From Flavobacteriales bacterium (lineage in GTDB: Bacteria > Bacteroidota > Bacteroidia > CAIKAF01), in contig JANWKT010000001.1 in the NCBI GenBank assembly GCA_025451235.1, positions 1-64,000 on the forward strand: 64,000 nt of DNA. The letters run 5' to 3'. Below, piece by piece: positions 1-10,304 of this stretch; the first letter of the stretch is position 1; every line of letters begins with the position of its first letter. The notes under the pieces were generated by a model. It made no database searches. It was not told where the DNA came from and saw only the letters and a list, made by a program, of their open reading frames with translations. A program made the position numbers and the translations under genes.

Positions 1-1591
1 AAAAGAAAAATTTGTTCAGGCTATAAAAAATATCCTCTTTCATCATGAAGATTCCGGAGTGACGGGTGATGATCCAAACTTCATTGGTCAATCCAGGAGT
101 TATTTTAATAATATGATCCGTTATCCCTTCCATTTTCTCAACTGAAAAATGATCGAAAGAGATTTTATACAGACCATCTCTGGTTCCAGCCAACAGGAAT
201 TTACTATTATAGTTGTAAATACACGTAATTCCCATGGAGCCAGGAACCATTTCCTCACTTATCAGTCCATTCACCTCATTTAATCCTCCCTGCAACAATC
301 CATAGTACTTTCCCTCTGGTCCCTTTACTATTTGTGAGGCAGCGGCAGTTCTTAGGCCTTTTGGCCGGAACTCGATCTGAGAAAATGCGGTCAGCTTATC
401 ATCGGCCCGGACCAATTCATCCTTACCGGCTATAAGATATTCCTTCCCGTTAAATTCTATATCACTCATTGGATAGGCTAATTGATCGCTTAGTTGAATA
501 TTATATAGCATATCCTGGCTCATGCGAACGATCTCACCCGAAATAGAAGAAACAAATACGTTCCCTTCCAGTGACTCTAACATTTCCGCCCTCCTATCCA
601 TACCTATAATATTGTTATAAGAAAGAATAGACTTATTGGCAGTATAAAACACACCTCTTTCCAAAGTGGTACACCAAATACCCCTTTCATCATCTTCACA
701 AATCCCTGTAATAGACAGATCCGGTAAGCTGATAATGGATTTGTTCATCGCAAAAACATCCGGATAATAATAAACTCCTTTTTTATATGTACCAATCCAT
801 AGGCCATCATCTTTATCACAATATATATTCAAGATCCGGTTAGGATACTGCAAGAGCTCGTAAGTTCCGTCGGGGTATAATGCAACCATTTTATCCCCTA
901 TACTAATAAAGCCGGTTCCATTTCGGCTCATAGCGGTACAACCTCTCCAGTGAGGCGAACTTTTCCCCGAATATGGAATCTCTATTTCTTGTATCCCGCC
1001 TTTCAGCTGAATAATGATCTTTAAACTTCGCAGAAGAACTCTGGGATAGGAGGCCTTTTTTTGCGGAAGAATGGTCCCAGAAGTTTTAACAAAGCAATAG
1101 GCTGTATCCTGGGAAAACGCCTTGACCCGCTCTAAATGCCCTGAAATATTCGCCTTATAAGTATCATACTGGGAATGCAAGTATATACTGGTATCAACCA
1201 GATCGACCGCATATATCTGCTCAAATTTTGTTTGGAATTTTTCGCGATAAAGTCTGCTTACCGGAGATTCATATAAGCTATCATTCTTATACACCAAAAA
1301 ACGATTGTCAGAAGTGGTCATCCATATATCTCCGGAGGGTGCTTCCTTTACCCAATAGCAAGAGAGCTCAGGTAATCCTTCCTTCTTCCCGAATACTTTT
1401 AGGTAATTACCGTCATATTTACAAAGTCCTTCATCTGTACTGATCCAGATGTAGCCATGATGATCCTGAATAATATTATAACATTCCTGGGAAGGAATGG
1501 CCAGATCCAAATGGCGAAAAAAAAGCTGCTGCCCATACAGTTTAGATATGCAGATAAATAGAAGAAGGTATATGATACACTGAAATCTCAA
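1..1591 (-). CDS. Two-component-regulator propeller sensor protein, 3' end cut by window edge
   Basis: An open minus-strand frame enters from the left edge and is uninterrupted for 530 codons. The N terminus is a signal sequence (hydrophobic IIYLLLFICI, then GQQ). It is followed at once by the hallmark of the two-component regulator propeller family (Reg_prop), IIQDHHGYIWISTDEGLCKY, with further blades such as DDGLWIGTYKKGVYYYPD and DDERGIWCTTLERGVFY. In Bacteroidota such periplasmic seven-bladed propellers usually precede a Y_Y_Y domain, one membrane helix and a LytS-type or hybrid histidine kinase; that half lies outside the window. A stop codon sits four codons before TTG 1591 and no in-frame ATG lies between, so TTG is the best start. 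A -7 box lies 18 bases upstream. Whether it partners the LytTR regulator at 47.9 kb is unknown. Confidence 0.85.
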   Translation of the reverse strand, partial: MRFQCIIYLLLFICISKLYGQQLFFRHLDLAIPSQECYNIIQDHHGYIWISTDEGLCKYDGNYLKVFGKKEGLPELSCYWVKEAPSGDIWMTTSDNRFLVYKNDSLYESPVSRLYREKFQTKFEQIYAVDLVDTSIYLHSQYDTYKANISGHLERVKAFSQDTAYCFVKTSGTILPQKKASYPRVLLRSLKIIIQLKGGIQEIEIPYSGKSSPHWRGCTAMSRNGTGFISIGDKMVALYPDGTYELLQYPNRILNIYCDKDDGLWIGTYKKGVYYYPDVFAMNKSIISLPDLSITGICEDDERGIWCTTLERGVFYTANKSILSYNNIIGMDRRAEMLESLEGNVFVSSISGEIVRMSQDMLYNIQLSDQLAYPMSDIEFNGKEYLIAGKDELVRADDKLTAFSQIEFRPKGLRTAAASQIVKGPEGKYYGLLQGGLNEVNGLISEEMVPGSMGITCIYNYNSKFLLAGTRDGLYKISFDHFSVEKMEGITDHIIKITPGLTNEVWIITRHSGIFMMKEDIFYSLNKFFF

Positions 1592-1608
1592 AATGATGAC
1601 TTATTGAA

Positions 1609-1616
1609 CAAAGGTA
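1609..1616 (-). promoter_or_regulatory. Bacteroidota -7 box for the propeller sensor
   Basis: On the minus strand TACCTTTG matches the Bacteroidota -7 consensus TAnnTTTG and lies 18 bases before the TTG start. No clear -33 TTG is seen, so the leader would be very short and the call is moderate. Confidence 0.45.
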
Positions 1617-1680
1617 ATAATACGTATATATTTTATATAGTGTAAAAAATGTAGTGGGTGGTAAGAATAAATAAATCCTA

Positions 1681-1700
1681 ACAGGCTAATATTGGCCTGT
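1681..1700. repeat. Short inverted repeat in the leader of the 2823-residue surface protein
   Basis: ACAGGC, an 8-base spacer and GCCTGT form a perfect 6-bp inverted repeat ending 19 bases before ATG 1720. It could be an operator or a leader hairpin masking the ribosome entry region. The rest of the 128-bp divergent intergenic region is AT-rich with no clear plus-strand -7 box. Confidence 0.35.
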
Positions 1701-1719
1701 AAAACATTATCACCGCTAT

Positions 1720-4700
1720 ATGAGAAAAATTTGGCTTGCACTGGCATTCACTTTGCCTTTATCTTTTTTATACAGTCAAAGTGTGAGTAATCCCATACCT
1801 GACCTTGATGCAAATGCACCTATGCATTTTTGCGGTACCGGCACAAAATACATTAGTTATATCAACACTGCTCAATCAACTGCACATGCATCCCGCATTC
1901 CGGTAGCAGTAGCTGGTTATACTCCCATGAGCTTGTTCCCAGCAAACCAGGTTGAAATATGCGGAATGTTCAAGATTTACTACCAGGATTATCTGACCGG
2001 TTTGAACGAAGGATTTGCAGATCCTGCATTAGGTGCACAGCGCAGAGGAACATTTTGTGCGGTGCTAAGTTATGTGGACAGTATCATCGATATTCCAGAT
2101 ACCATTGACATTTTTGTTGATCAATCTTTTAGTGCCGGGTTTCCTTACACCGGCACAGGTTCACCCCTTGCTTTTGCCAGCCCATCTTATCCATCATTGT
2201 TTTCCAATAGCCCCGGAATTTATAACGGCCATTTTTATGACCATGTTACCACGGGAGTGGATCCGGATATGAATATGTACGATATGACCATGACGGTAAA
2301 TTTTCATCAGGTATATAATTCGTGGAATGGCTCATATACTCCGGTAACTTATCACAATGATTATATGAACCTAACGGGTACATGTCATTACGATCTGTAT
2401 ACGGTCTTACTCCATGAGGTAACTCATGGTATGGGTTTTTTAAGCATGGTGACCGAACATCCTTCAACACATGATGCGGTGAATGGGCCCAGCACAAGTC
2501 CATACAATAATGCATTTTCTTTGTATGATCAAATGTTTCTCTATAAAGGAAATATCATCACCAATAGTTTTACGAAAATAGTGGATGCAACCAACCCTAT
2601 GTCTCCATTTATAGATCCGACTATCAATACTTTTACAGATCCACTACGTTCAAATGATATATGGATCAATGATCAGCCAAATCCTGAAAATCACCCTACA
2701 TATTGTGGAAACTGGTTACAAGTAAATGGTTATCCCGGCGTAACTCTTTTTCCACCGTCATTTTTATCGCATCTTAATCATAATCCTGGTTCTTTTGCTG
2801 GAATGTCACAATACTCTCCAGGTTTCCGGGAAAAATATAATATGGGTCCTTCAATAGATAAAGAGGAATTTAAAAGAAGATGGACCTATGGTGAAATACG
2901 TATGTTACTAAACCTGGGATATATAATAGATCCCATTTTTTCGACATCGACATCATTAAATGGAACGGATCAAAATGGCCAATTACTGGTAAATAATGTG
3001 TCAGCAACCAGAACAAATATTTCAACTCCTATAACAACAATTGATGGGGGCGCATTCAGTTTTGTAGAAAACCCTGCTCCCGATTTTTCCATTCTCAACA
3101 ATAATTCTCCGAGCTTTCCCAATAACTCTACCTTGTCAATTAATATTTCCTCCCTCGTCAATATTACTGATCCTGATGGAGATCCTATTTCTATTATGCC
3201 AGGAAGCCTATATGGAATCAGAGGAGTAAGTACAGGAGGGAATAATCATAATCTTATTTCTATCAATCCTGCAGGCACTCAGGTGGACTATACTCCTGAG
3301 CCTGGGTTCAAAGGTATAGCACAATTTGCATTTAATTTATGGGATGGACATGAAAAAGGAGCTTTGAAGATCATTACAATTAATGTTCTGCAAGGAGGTT
3401 ATATTCCTGCACAAGGACAGGATATGGTAATCAATGGAGACTTTGAAGATGGAACTGAGGTAAGACAACGTTTTGTAAACACAAGTGTTCCTAACTCCAC
3501 ACGGGAATCCGGAATAGAAGGTGATTATTGGAATGGTGCACATTTTGCAGGGGCTCATCCATATTCATACTTATCTAACAATTGGGGTCCTTATGGACGT
3601 GGTATGGTAATTACCAACTCATTTCATGATTGTTCTTACATATCCAGTCCTGTTATTCGATTTAATTTTGGAAGTGAAACTAACTCAGCAAATAATGAAC
3701 CAGCCGCAGCATTTGAAACCCCGCTACCGTTAAATACTACTCCAAATAATGAAAGATTTGTAAGAGTTCAGGCCAATGGCCAAAGATATTATTTGCGATT
3801 AATGGATAATCTAATTACCAATCGTTACTATACATTGGAATACGATATTGCACTTGGAGCTGCAGGTAATACGAATAACTCCCCCAATCAACTCATTACT
3901 GTCCAATGGATGGCTTTAAACAATTTATTTCCAAATCCATTTGGAGCTACAATCCTTCAAACGGAAACTATCTTGGACACCATACCTGATGTAAATTCCG
4001 GTGACACTACTATGTACTGGTATCATGTAAATCATACTTTTATGTATTGTGGAACTCCTACCGAATATATAGCACTATCACCAAGCAGGGATCTCACCTT
4101 TTTTGACAACGTTTCCTTAAGGGTGGATACTAACTTCAGCTCTTTTGATAGTATTATTGTTTCTACCACAACAGATACCATTTGTTTTGGCGATTCAACT
4201 TTATTGGTAGCTGCTCCCAATATTTCTCCCTGTTTTATTGATTTTACCTGGTATCCTGATACCTTAACAGGAGACAGTATATGGGTGTCGCCAACTTCCA
4301 CTACAACCTATACCGTGGTTGGAACCAATGGGGTGGATACCGATACAGCTACCATTACAATAGTTGTTTTGCCCAGCTATGATTTTATCAGCGTTACTCC
4401 CATTGATCAATCCATATGCAATGGCGATACTGCCATGTTCGTAGCAAGTGGTGCTGTCAACTATGAATGGTCTACCGGTTCGACCAATGATACGATTTTT
4501 GTCTCACCCCCCACTTCTACTTCTTATACCGTCACGGCAACCGATGCATGTGCTGTGGATGATACCATAACGGTCAACCTCACCGTATTACCCATCCCGA
4601 TCATTTCCATCACTTTAGGATCCGACACCATTTGTACAGGTGAATGCACTTCACTTATCGCTTCAGGAGCAACCACCTATTCCTGGTCTCCTTCGGTCTC

Positions 4701-7700
4701 CTGTACAGGTAATTGCGACACAGCTACTGTTTGTCCAATATCAACTACTACATACACCGTTACTGGAACAGACGCCAATGGATGTACTAATATTGCAACG
4801 ATAACTATCGTGGTTAATCCAAATCCTACGGTTAGTGTTACCCCATCTTCATCAACAATATGTAATGGTCAGAATGTATCACTTACCGCATCTGGTGCAA
4901 GTACCTATACTTGGTCACCATCCACTGGTCTGAGTTCAACAACCGGATCAACGGTAACAGCGAGTCCAAGCAGTACCATTACCTATACGGTTACCGGTAC
5001 GGATGTTAATGGTTGCACGGCCACGGCAACTTCCGTTATTACAATCACAGCACCTTTTGGTGTAAATATCGTTCCACAGGGAGGAACTCAATTTTGTTCC
5101 GGAGATAGCTTGCGTTTAACCTGCAATACCAATTGCTCAACACCCGCCTATCAATGGTTCGTCAATGGAATACCTATTGCGGGGGCAACTTCTTCCACTT
5201 ATTATGTCACTACTCCCGGTAATTATTTTTGCCAAGTAACCTGCGGTACCGGTTGTATTGTAAATTCAAATATTCTCGGTATTAGTTTATTTAATGTTTC
5301 CCCGGTAGTTCTTACTGTACCTAATGATACATTTTGTGAACCTATACCAGGTTTCGGAACAGGGGTGGCCATGAGCATTGTTCCAGGTCCACCTTCGGGC
5401 TCTACGATTCAATGGTTTCACAATGGTATTCAGATTACACCTTCTTTGCTGGACCAATCAACAGAAAGTGGGTTTTATTATGTAGTGGTAACCTATCCAA
5501 ATGGATGTTCGGTTACTAGTGATTCCCTGGCGATTCTTATTTATCCAAAACCGGATGTTACGATTACTCCCGAAAATGTATGGTTATGTGGAAGTGAAAC
5601 TGAGATCCTTACCGCCAATTCCAGTATAAGTTCACTTACCTACAGCTGGACATTTAACGGTAGTCTGGTAAGCAGTATCAATACTTATACAGCGAATGCC
5701 CAGGGAGAGGTAATTGTTACGGCAACGGATGCCAACGGATGTGTAAACCAGGATACCGTAAATATTTATTGGGCACCGGATAGTATCTGCAATCAATGCC
5801 TGGTTCCCAATGGTGATTTTGAATACTATAATACAGTAGGCACATTTGGTTCAAATATCGGTGATGGCGATGGGCCATTTTGGACTCAAGCCACTTCCGG
5901 TTCTCCAGATCTTTTCAATGTCGCCTTCCCTTCAAATATTAGTGTTCCCACAAATACTTTTGCAGCAAATGCTCCTGCAAATTCGGGTGTGGGATACGCA
6001 GGATTTTATTCATACTCGACTACCCCTAATTATAGAGAATATATACAAGCTCCTCTTAATTGTATTCTTGAGCCTAATCAGAAATACGAGGTATCCTTCT
6101 TTTTGAGATTAGCGGATCAATCTAAATTTGCTACCAACAACATTGGAGCTTTCTTATCGTCTACTGCTCCTCAGATATCTCAATCATTACCCGGATTACC
6201 GTTTTTCAATACACTTGGTATTGCTCCCCAACTCAACACTGCGACCATTCAAAATATAAATAATGGTTGGGTACAACATTCGATGAATATAATGGGTAAT
6301 AATGAGCAGTTCATTACTATAGGGAATTTTTACGATGATGCCAGCTCGTTGATCAATCAAACCTATCCGGCAGCTTCGATCAATGCAGCCTATTATTTCG
6401 TGGATGATGTCTCCGTAACTCCTATTGCTCCAAGTGTTTCGGTAAGTCCGTCAGGTTGCGTTGTCCCAGGAACATCGGTTACATTGACATTAAGTGGTTC
6501 ACCTATGTATTTAATAACCGACAGCCTCACCGGTGCTGAGGACACCGTTTCTACACCCACCGGAGCAATTACTTATACAATCAACACCAACAGTATTTAT
6601 ATAATAGAACCTATTTTAGGCTGTGCAGGTGAAAAATGTGAGGTACGTACCATCGTTACAATTCCTGTTATCCCAAATGTTTTTGTGAATGATGATGCCA
6701 TCTGTCCTAATTCATCCACTATGCTCATTGCAGGTGGTGCAGATACTTATACCTGGAGTGCAGGTACAATTCCCTCAACTGGTTCGGTGGTTATTGTAAG
6801 TCCTGCAACTACCACTACCTATACAGTTACAGGAACTACTAGCTATGGATGCTCCGCAACTGCAGTTTCAACCGTTACTCTTCTTCCTGCACCCAATGTA
6901 AGTGTATTCCCATTTTTAATGTTCAATTTATGTCCAGGAAATACTGTTACGCTTACAGCGTCCGGCGCAAGTTCCTATGTATGGTCACCAGCGATAGGTC
7001 TTAACCAGACAACCGGCTCATTGGTAACAGCCACTGCATCATCAACAATTACTTATACTGTAACGGGAACAAATAGTTTTGGATGTGAAGATGCTGCGAC
7101 CGCCACACTAAATGTGAATCCCCCGGGTCCAACCATAACCGTAAGTCTTTCCAATACGGGAACCGTTTGTCCAGGAACACCTATCATAGCTACAGCAAGC
7201 GGTGCAACTTCTTATACATGGTCTGCATCTCCCGGGGGTGTCATTGTTACGGGTAATCCATCCTCAACAGCCACGATTACGGCCATGCCAGGAATAACTT
7301 ATACGGTGGTCGGATCAAACGGTGGTTGCCCTGGAACTCCACTCAATTTTACCGTACCGGTCCAAACAGTGACTTGTTCCGGAGGAAATGTTCCCACAAC
7401 TTTCAACATAACTACAGCTGGACAGCTTCCTGCTTCACCTATTAATATCCCTGCCAACACAACATTAACGATCATGCCCGGCAGTTTAATTAATCTTGCA
7501 AGTACAGAATTTAGAATGGGAAGTCTCAGTAAGATCGTTGTTCAGAATGGAGCAACTCTCAACATCAGTGGTTGCTGGCTGCATAGCTGCGGGTGCCTAT
7601 GGACAGGTATAGAGGTAGAAAACGGAGGCGTGCTGAATATCACTAATACTCCCGGATTTTCTGGCAGCGCATCCGTAGTTGAAGACGCACTGATCGCAGT

Positions 7701-10191
7701 GAACGGATTGCCGAATCATACCACTTCAACTCTGGTGCCTACCATTCATATACAGAATACCCTGTTCAATAAAAATGCAACAGCTATTTGGCAACAAAAA
7801 AATTCAAATAATGTTAGCGGAAGTTTTATTCGCAACAGTATTTTCACCTGTCGAGCGATGACTATAAACGGTTCTGCACCATTTTTCGGCAACTTTGGTT
7901 TTCTTATCACAAAATTCCTTTTCACTTCAAATGTCAATAATTTAAATTCAAGTTACGCACCTGTACTTACCGGATTAGGCAACCGAAGTTCAATTGGTGT
8001 TATGGTTAACCTTGTTACACATGCCAATGGATTTAAAATAGGTGATCCGCAAAACGGTGGAATGGTAAATATTTATGATAACCTGGATTATGGGAATATT
8101 GTTATAAGCAGTAATGCAATTATTAAGAATAACAGATTCCAAAATCTTACGGGAAATAATAATGGAACAGGGTTCTCTGCAAATGCGACAGGTGTGGGAA
8201 TTCTAGGATTAGGTGATAAAGCTCATTACACCTTGATAGTCGGTGAGTATTCCGGATTGGGAGATCCGGTTGGCAATAACCCTGAGAATTTCTTCCGCAA
8301 CAATTTAAGGGGATGTGATGTGAGAAACTATCTTTTTTATGCTTTTAATAATGATATGGACAACCAGGTTACCGATCATTATACAAGCATTCCATTTCAG
8401 GCAAATGCATTCGCCACTACAGGGCAATTTACAGGAGAATATGGCTTCTTATACAGAAATATACAACCATTTTCCATAACCGCAAGGATTGAAGGCAATA
8501 CCATCATGAATTGCAATACCGGTATACATGTACTGAGAAATTTCAACTACGATGCCACACTTATTTCTGTAAATTGTAACAGTATCAGTAGTAACCAAAT
8601 TAACTTCTCTGGAATACAAAATCGCTATTGTTATCAAGGGATAGTTTTGGAAGATGTTGTAGGTAGTGTAACAAGCGTAGTCCCAACAGCTGGTATAAGG
8701 GCCAGACACAATACCATTACCAATATTTACTCGAATGCTATCTTCAGCAGAAATATCAAAAATGGCCTGAACATCAGGGATAATGATGAGCTCAGTGTAC
8801 TTTACAATGTCTTTCCACACACTGCTGATGCAATACATCTTGAAGGATGTGAAAGTGCAACCGTTGAAAATAATACAGATATCCGCACAAGTAACGGCAA
8901 TACAACCATAGGAAATTCCAATATTACCGGTATCTATATTATGAATAGTCCGATTACAACGGTTAAATGTAACCAGGCAAGGTTCGTTGGTAATTGCATT
9001 TTGTTTGATAACGCCTGCCCCGCAAGCAGGTTCCAGAATAATACGATGAGAGATGGAATTAACGGTCTTTCGATCGTTAGCGATGGCTTTATAGGAACCC
9101 AGGGCTCTATTATATCCCCACAAAACAACCGATGGGGAACCGGTAATCTTACTTTCCAGACCTTCACCAATAATACTATTGTTGATCCAAATACAACTTC
9201 GATTATATATGGTAGAATGTTGACCAGTGGAGGTTTCACCCAATATCCGACTAATCACAATGGCACGATTCCTTATATAAATACTCAAGGTATTAAAGCC
9301 GGTACTGGTTTGGGACCTTTCTGTATCAATTACGAGCCGGGATTCAGTTGTGCCGGAGATGGCTTATCCGGATTGGTTGATGGCAGCAATAATTCAACAT
9401 CAAACGCGGATGACAGAAACCTGCTCTCAAGTCAATTGAAGGCGGTAATTCATTTAGATATGGCTACCTTATTCGGCGATGAAGGAAAATGGAGAGGAAC
9501 CAACTGGGCCATGAATGTAATTCAAGGTGACTCTTCTATTTTAGCATCAGATACAGAGCTAAAAGATTTCTATAACGAAAACCTTAATAGTGCATATATC
9601 CAATTGTTCAATGCGAATAAAATGATGTTAACCGATCAGTTTGAAAATGCTAGCCAGATAAACAACAGTATCACTCCATCCAATATTTTAGAAAGTAATA
9701 GAAAATCATTGAATGAAGTGATACTGAAAAAATTACAACATCCTGATCATATCTATGACCAACATGATCTGAATGTAGTTCATGATATCGCCATACAATG
9801 TCCTTATCAAGGAGGTGATGCGGTGTATGAAGCCAGAGCCTGGTACAATTTGGCTACTAATCGCAACAACCATTATCCGAATATTTGTCCAGTGAATAAT
9901 ATAGAAGAGCAGGCTACGCCGGTTAATCGTGAGGAGCAAATATATTTCAAGCTTTATCCAAATCCTAGTGATGGGCATTTCCAGGTTACCTATGACCTGA
10001 ATACAAAAGAAAATGTACGCTTAGAGTTTTATACTTTACAAGGACAAATGATCTTGAGCCAGGTACTGGGGGCCAATATGAGTAACAGTGAGATTGATTT
10101 GAGTCAAATGGAATCAGGTGTTTATTTGTATAAGTTGCAGGATGAAAACCATGTCTACTATACAGGTAGGGTTGTTATCATTAAAGAATAA
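1720..10191 (+). CDS. Giant multidomain T9SS surface protein with zincin-like N-terminal domain and beta-helix
   Basis: 2823 residues, exported by signal peptide (MRKIWLALAFTLPLSFLYSQ) and probably placed on the surface by T9SS. Residues about 30-400 form a metalloprotease-like domain with HEVTHGMG at 232-239, an HExxHxxG zincin signature. Then come a cadherin-like segment with TDPDGDPISI (about 455-560), a jelly-roll-like domain starting NGDFEDG (about 568-800), Ig/PKD-like repeats with YTVTGTD..GC motifs (about 815-1355), a second NGDFE domain (about 1357-1565), more Ig-like repeats to about 1890, a parallel beta-helix rich in NN and NTI turns (about 1890-2520), and a type A sorting domain from YPNPSDG (about 2744) to the end. 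Substrate and proteolytic activity are not shown by sequence; adhesion or matrix binding is a guess from architecture. A strong terminator follows. Confidence 0.88.
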   Translation: MRKIWLALAFTLPLSFLYSQSVSNPIPDLDANAPMHFCGTGTKYISYINTAQSTAHASRIPVAVAGYTPMSLFPANQVEICGMFKIYYQDYLTGLNEGFADPALGAQRRGTFCAVLSYVDSIIDIPDTIDIFVDQSFSAGFPYTGTGSPLAFASPSYPSLFSNSPGIYNGHFYDHVTTGVDPDMNMYDMTMTVNFHQVYNSWNGSYTPVTYHNDYMNLTGTCHYDLYTVLLHEVTHGMGFLSMVTEHPSTHDAVNGPSTSPYNNAFSLYDQMFLYKGNIITNSFTKIVDATNPMSPFIDPTINTFTDPLRSNDIWINDQPNPENHPTYCGNWLQVNGYPGVTLFPPSFLSHLNHNPGSFAGMSQYSPGFREKYNMGPSIDKEEFKRRWTYGEIRMLLNLGYIIDPIFSTSTSLNGTDQNGQLLVNNVSATRTNISTPITTIDGGAFSFVENPAPDFSILNNNSPSFPNNSTLSINISSLVNITDPDGDPISIMPGSLYGIRGVSTGGNNHNLISINPAGTQVDYTPEPGFKGIAQFAFNLWDGHEKGALKIITINVLQGGYIPAQGQDMVINGDFEDGTEVRQRFVNTSVPNSTRESGIEGDYWNGAHFAGAHPYSYLSNNWGPYGRGMVITNSFHDCSYISSPVIRFNFGSETNSANNEPAAAFETPLPLNTTPNNERFVRVQANGQRYYLRLMDNLITNRYYTLEYDIALGAAGNTNNSPNQLITVQWMALNNLFPNPFGATILQTETILDTIPDVNSGDTTMYWYHVNHTFMYCGTPTEYIALSPSRDLTFFDNVSLRVDTNFSSFDSIIVSTTTDTICFGDSTLLVAAPNISPCFIDFTWYPDTLTGDSIWVSPTSTTTYTVVGTNGVDTDTATITIVVLPSYDFISVTPIDQSICNGDTAMFVASGAVNYEWSTGSTNDTIFVSPPTSTSYTVTATDACAVDDTITVNLTVLPIPIISITLGSDTICTGECTSLIASGATTYSWSPSVSCTGNCDTATVCPISTTTYTVTGTDANGCTNIATITIVVNPNPTVSVTPSSSTICNGQNVSLTASGASTYTWSPSTGLSSTTGSTVTASPSSTITYTVTGTDVNGCTATATSVITITAPFGVNIVPQGGTQFCSGDSLRLTCNTNCSTPAYQWFVNGIPIAGATSSTYYVTTPGNYFCQVTCGTGCIVNSNILGISLFNVSPVVLTVPNDTFCEPIPGFGTGVAMSIVPGPPSGSTIQWFHNGIQITPSLLDQSTESGFYYVVVTYPNGCSVTSDSLAILIYPKPDVTITPENVWLCGSETEILTANSSISSLTYSWTFNGSLVSSINTYTANAQGEVIVTATDANGCVNQDTVNIYWAPDSICNQCLVPNGDFEYYNTVGTFGSNIGDGDGPFWTQATSGSPDLFNVAFPSNISVPTNTFAANAPANSGVGYAGFYSYSTTPNYREYIQAPLNCILEPNQKYEVSFFLRLADQSKFATNNIGAFLSSTAPQISQSLPGLPFFNTLGIAPQLNTATIQNINNGWVQHSMNIMGNNEQFITIGNFYDDASSLINQTYPAASINAAYYFVDDVSVTPIAPSVSVSPSGCVVPGTSVTLTLSGSPMYLITDSLTGAEDTVSTPTGAITYTINTNSIYIIEPILGCAGEKCEVRTIVTIPVIPNVFVNDDAICPNSSTMLIAGGADTYTWSAGTIPSTGSVVIVSPATTTTYTVTGTTSYGCSATAVSTVTLLPAPNVSVFPFLMFNLCPGNTVTLTASGASSYVWSPAIGLNQTTGSLVTATASSTITYTVTGTNSFGCEDAATATLNVNPPGPTITVSLSNTGTVCPGTPIIATASGATSYTWSASPGGVIVTGNPSSTATITAMPGITYTVVGSNGGCPGTPLNFTVPVQTVTCSGGNVPTTFNITTAGQLPASPINIPANTTLTIMPGSLINLASTEFRMGSLSKIVVQNGATLNISGCWLHSCGCLWTGIEVENGGVLNITNTPGFSGSASVVEDALIAVNGLPNHTTSTLVPTIHIQNTLFNKNATAIWQQKNSNNVSGSFIRNSIFTCRAMTINGSAPFFGNFGFLITKFLFTSNVNNLNSSYAPVLTGLGNRSSIGVMVNLVTHANGFKIGDPQNGGMVNIYDNLDYGNIVISSNAIIKNNRFQNLTGNNNGTGFSANATGVGILGLGDKAHYTLIVGEYSGLGDPVGNNPENFFRNNLRGCDVRNYLFYAFNNDMDNQVTDHYTSIPFQANAFATTGQFTGEYGFLYRNIQPFSITARIEGNTIMNCNTGIHVLRNFNYDATLISVNCNSISSNQINFSGIQNRYCYQGIVLEDVVGSVTSVVPTAGIRARHNTITNIYSNAIFSRNIKNGLNIRDNDELSVLYNVFPHTADAIHLEGCESATVENNTDIRTSNGNTTIGNSNITGIYIMNSPITTVKCNQARFVGNCILFDNACPASRFQNNTMRDGINGLSIVSDGFIGTQGSIISPQNNRWGTGNLTFQTFTNNTIVDPNTTSIIYGRMLTSGGFTQYPTNHNGTIPYINTQGIKAGTGLGPFCINYEPGFSCAGDGLSGLVDGSNNSTSNADDRNLLSSQLKAVIHLDMATLFGDEGKWRGTNWAMNVIQGDSSILASDTELKDFYNENLNSAYIQLFNANKMMLTDQFENASQINNSITPSNILESNRKSLNEVILKKLQHPDHIYDQHDLNVVHDIAIQCPYQGGDAVYEARAWYNLATNRNNHYPNICPVNNIEEQATPVNREEQIYFKLYPNPSDGHFQVTYDLNTKENVRLEFYTLQGQMILSQVLGANMSNSEIDLSQMESGVYLYKLQDENHVYYTGRVVIIKE

Positions 10192-10236
10192 GGATGATCA
10201 CCATGGCAGATAGAAGATAAAATTACCCCGATTCAG

Positions 10237-10267
10237 AAAAAGGCCTCCGCTTTTTGAGGCCTTTTTT
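10237..10267 (+). terminator. Rho-independent terminator after the giant surface protein
   Basis: AAAAAGGCCTC, an 8-base loop and GAGGCCTTTTTT: an 11-bp stem ending in a T run, 45 bases after the stop codon. Confidence 0.85.
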
Positions 10268-10292
10268 ATTCCTATCCATGGGAAACTTCCCC

Positions 10293-10300
10293 TATCTTTG
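10293..10300 (+). promoter_or_regulatory. -7 box deciding the helicase start
   Basis: TATCTTTG fits TAnnTTTG and ends four bases before ATG 10305. It implies a very short leader and argues against the upstream in-frame TTG at 10254, which lies inside the preceding terminator. Confidence 0.5.
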
Positions 10301-10304
10301 TTCC

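Noticed and set aside
8449-9288. A 279-codon antisense open frame
   Set aside because: It lies wholly inside the beta-helix part of the 2823-residue gene on the other strand, has odd composition and no domain; a shadow of repetitive coding DNA.
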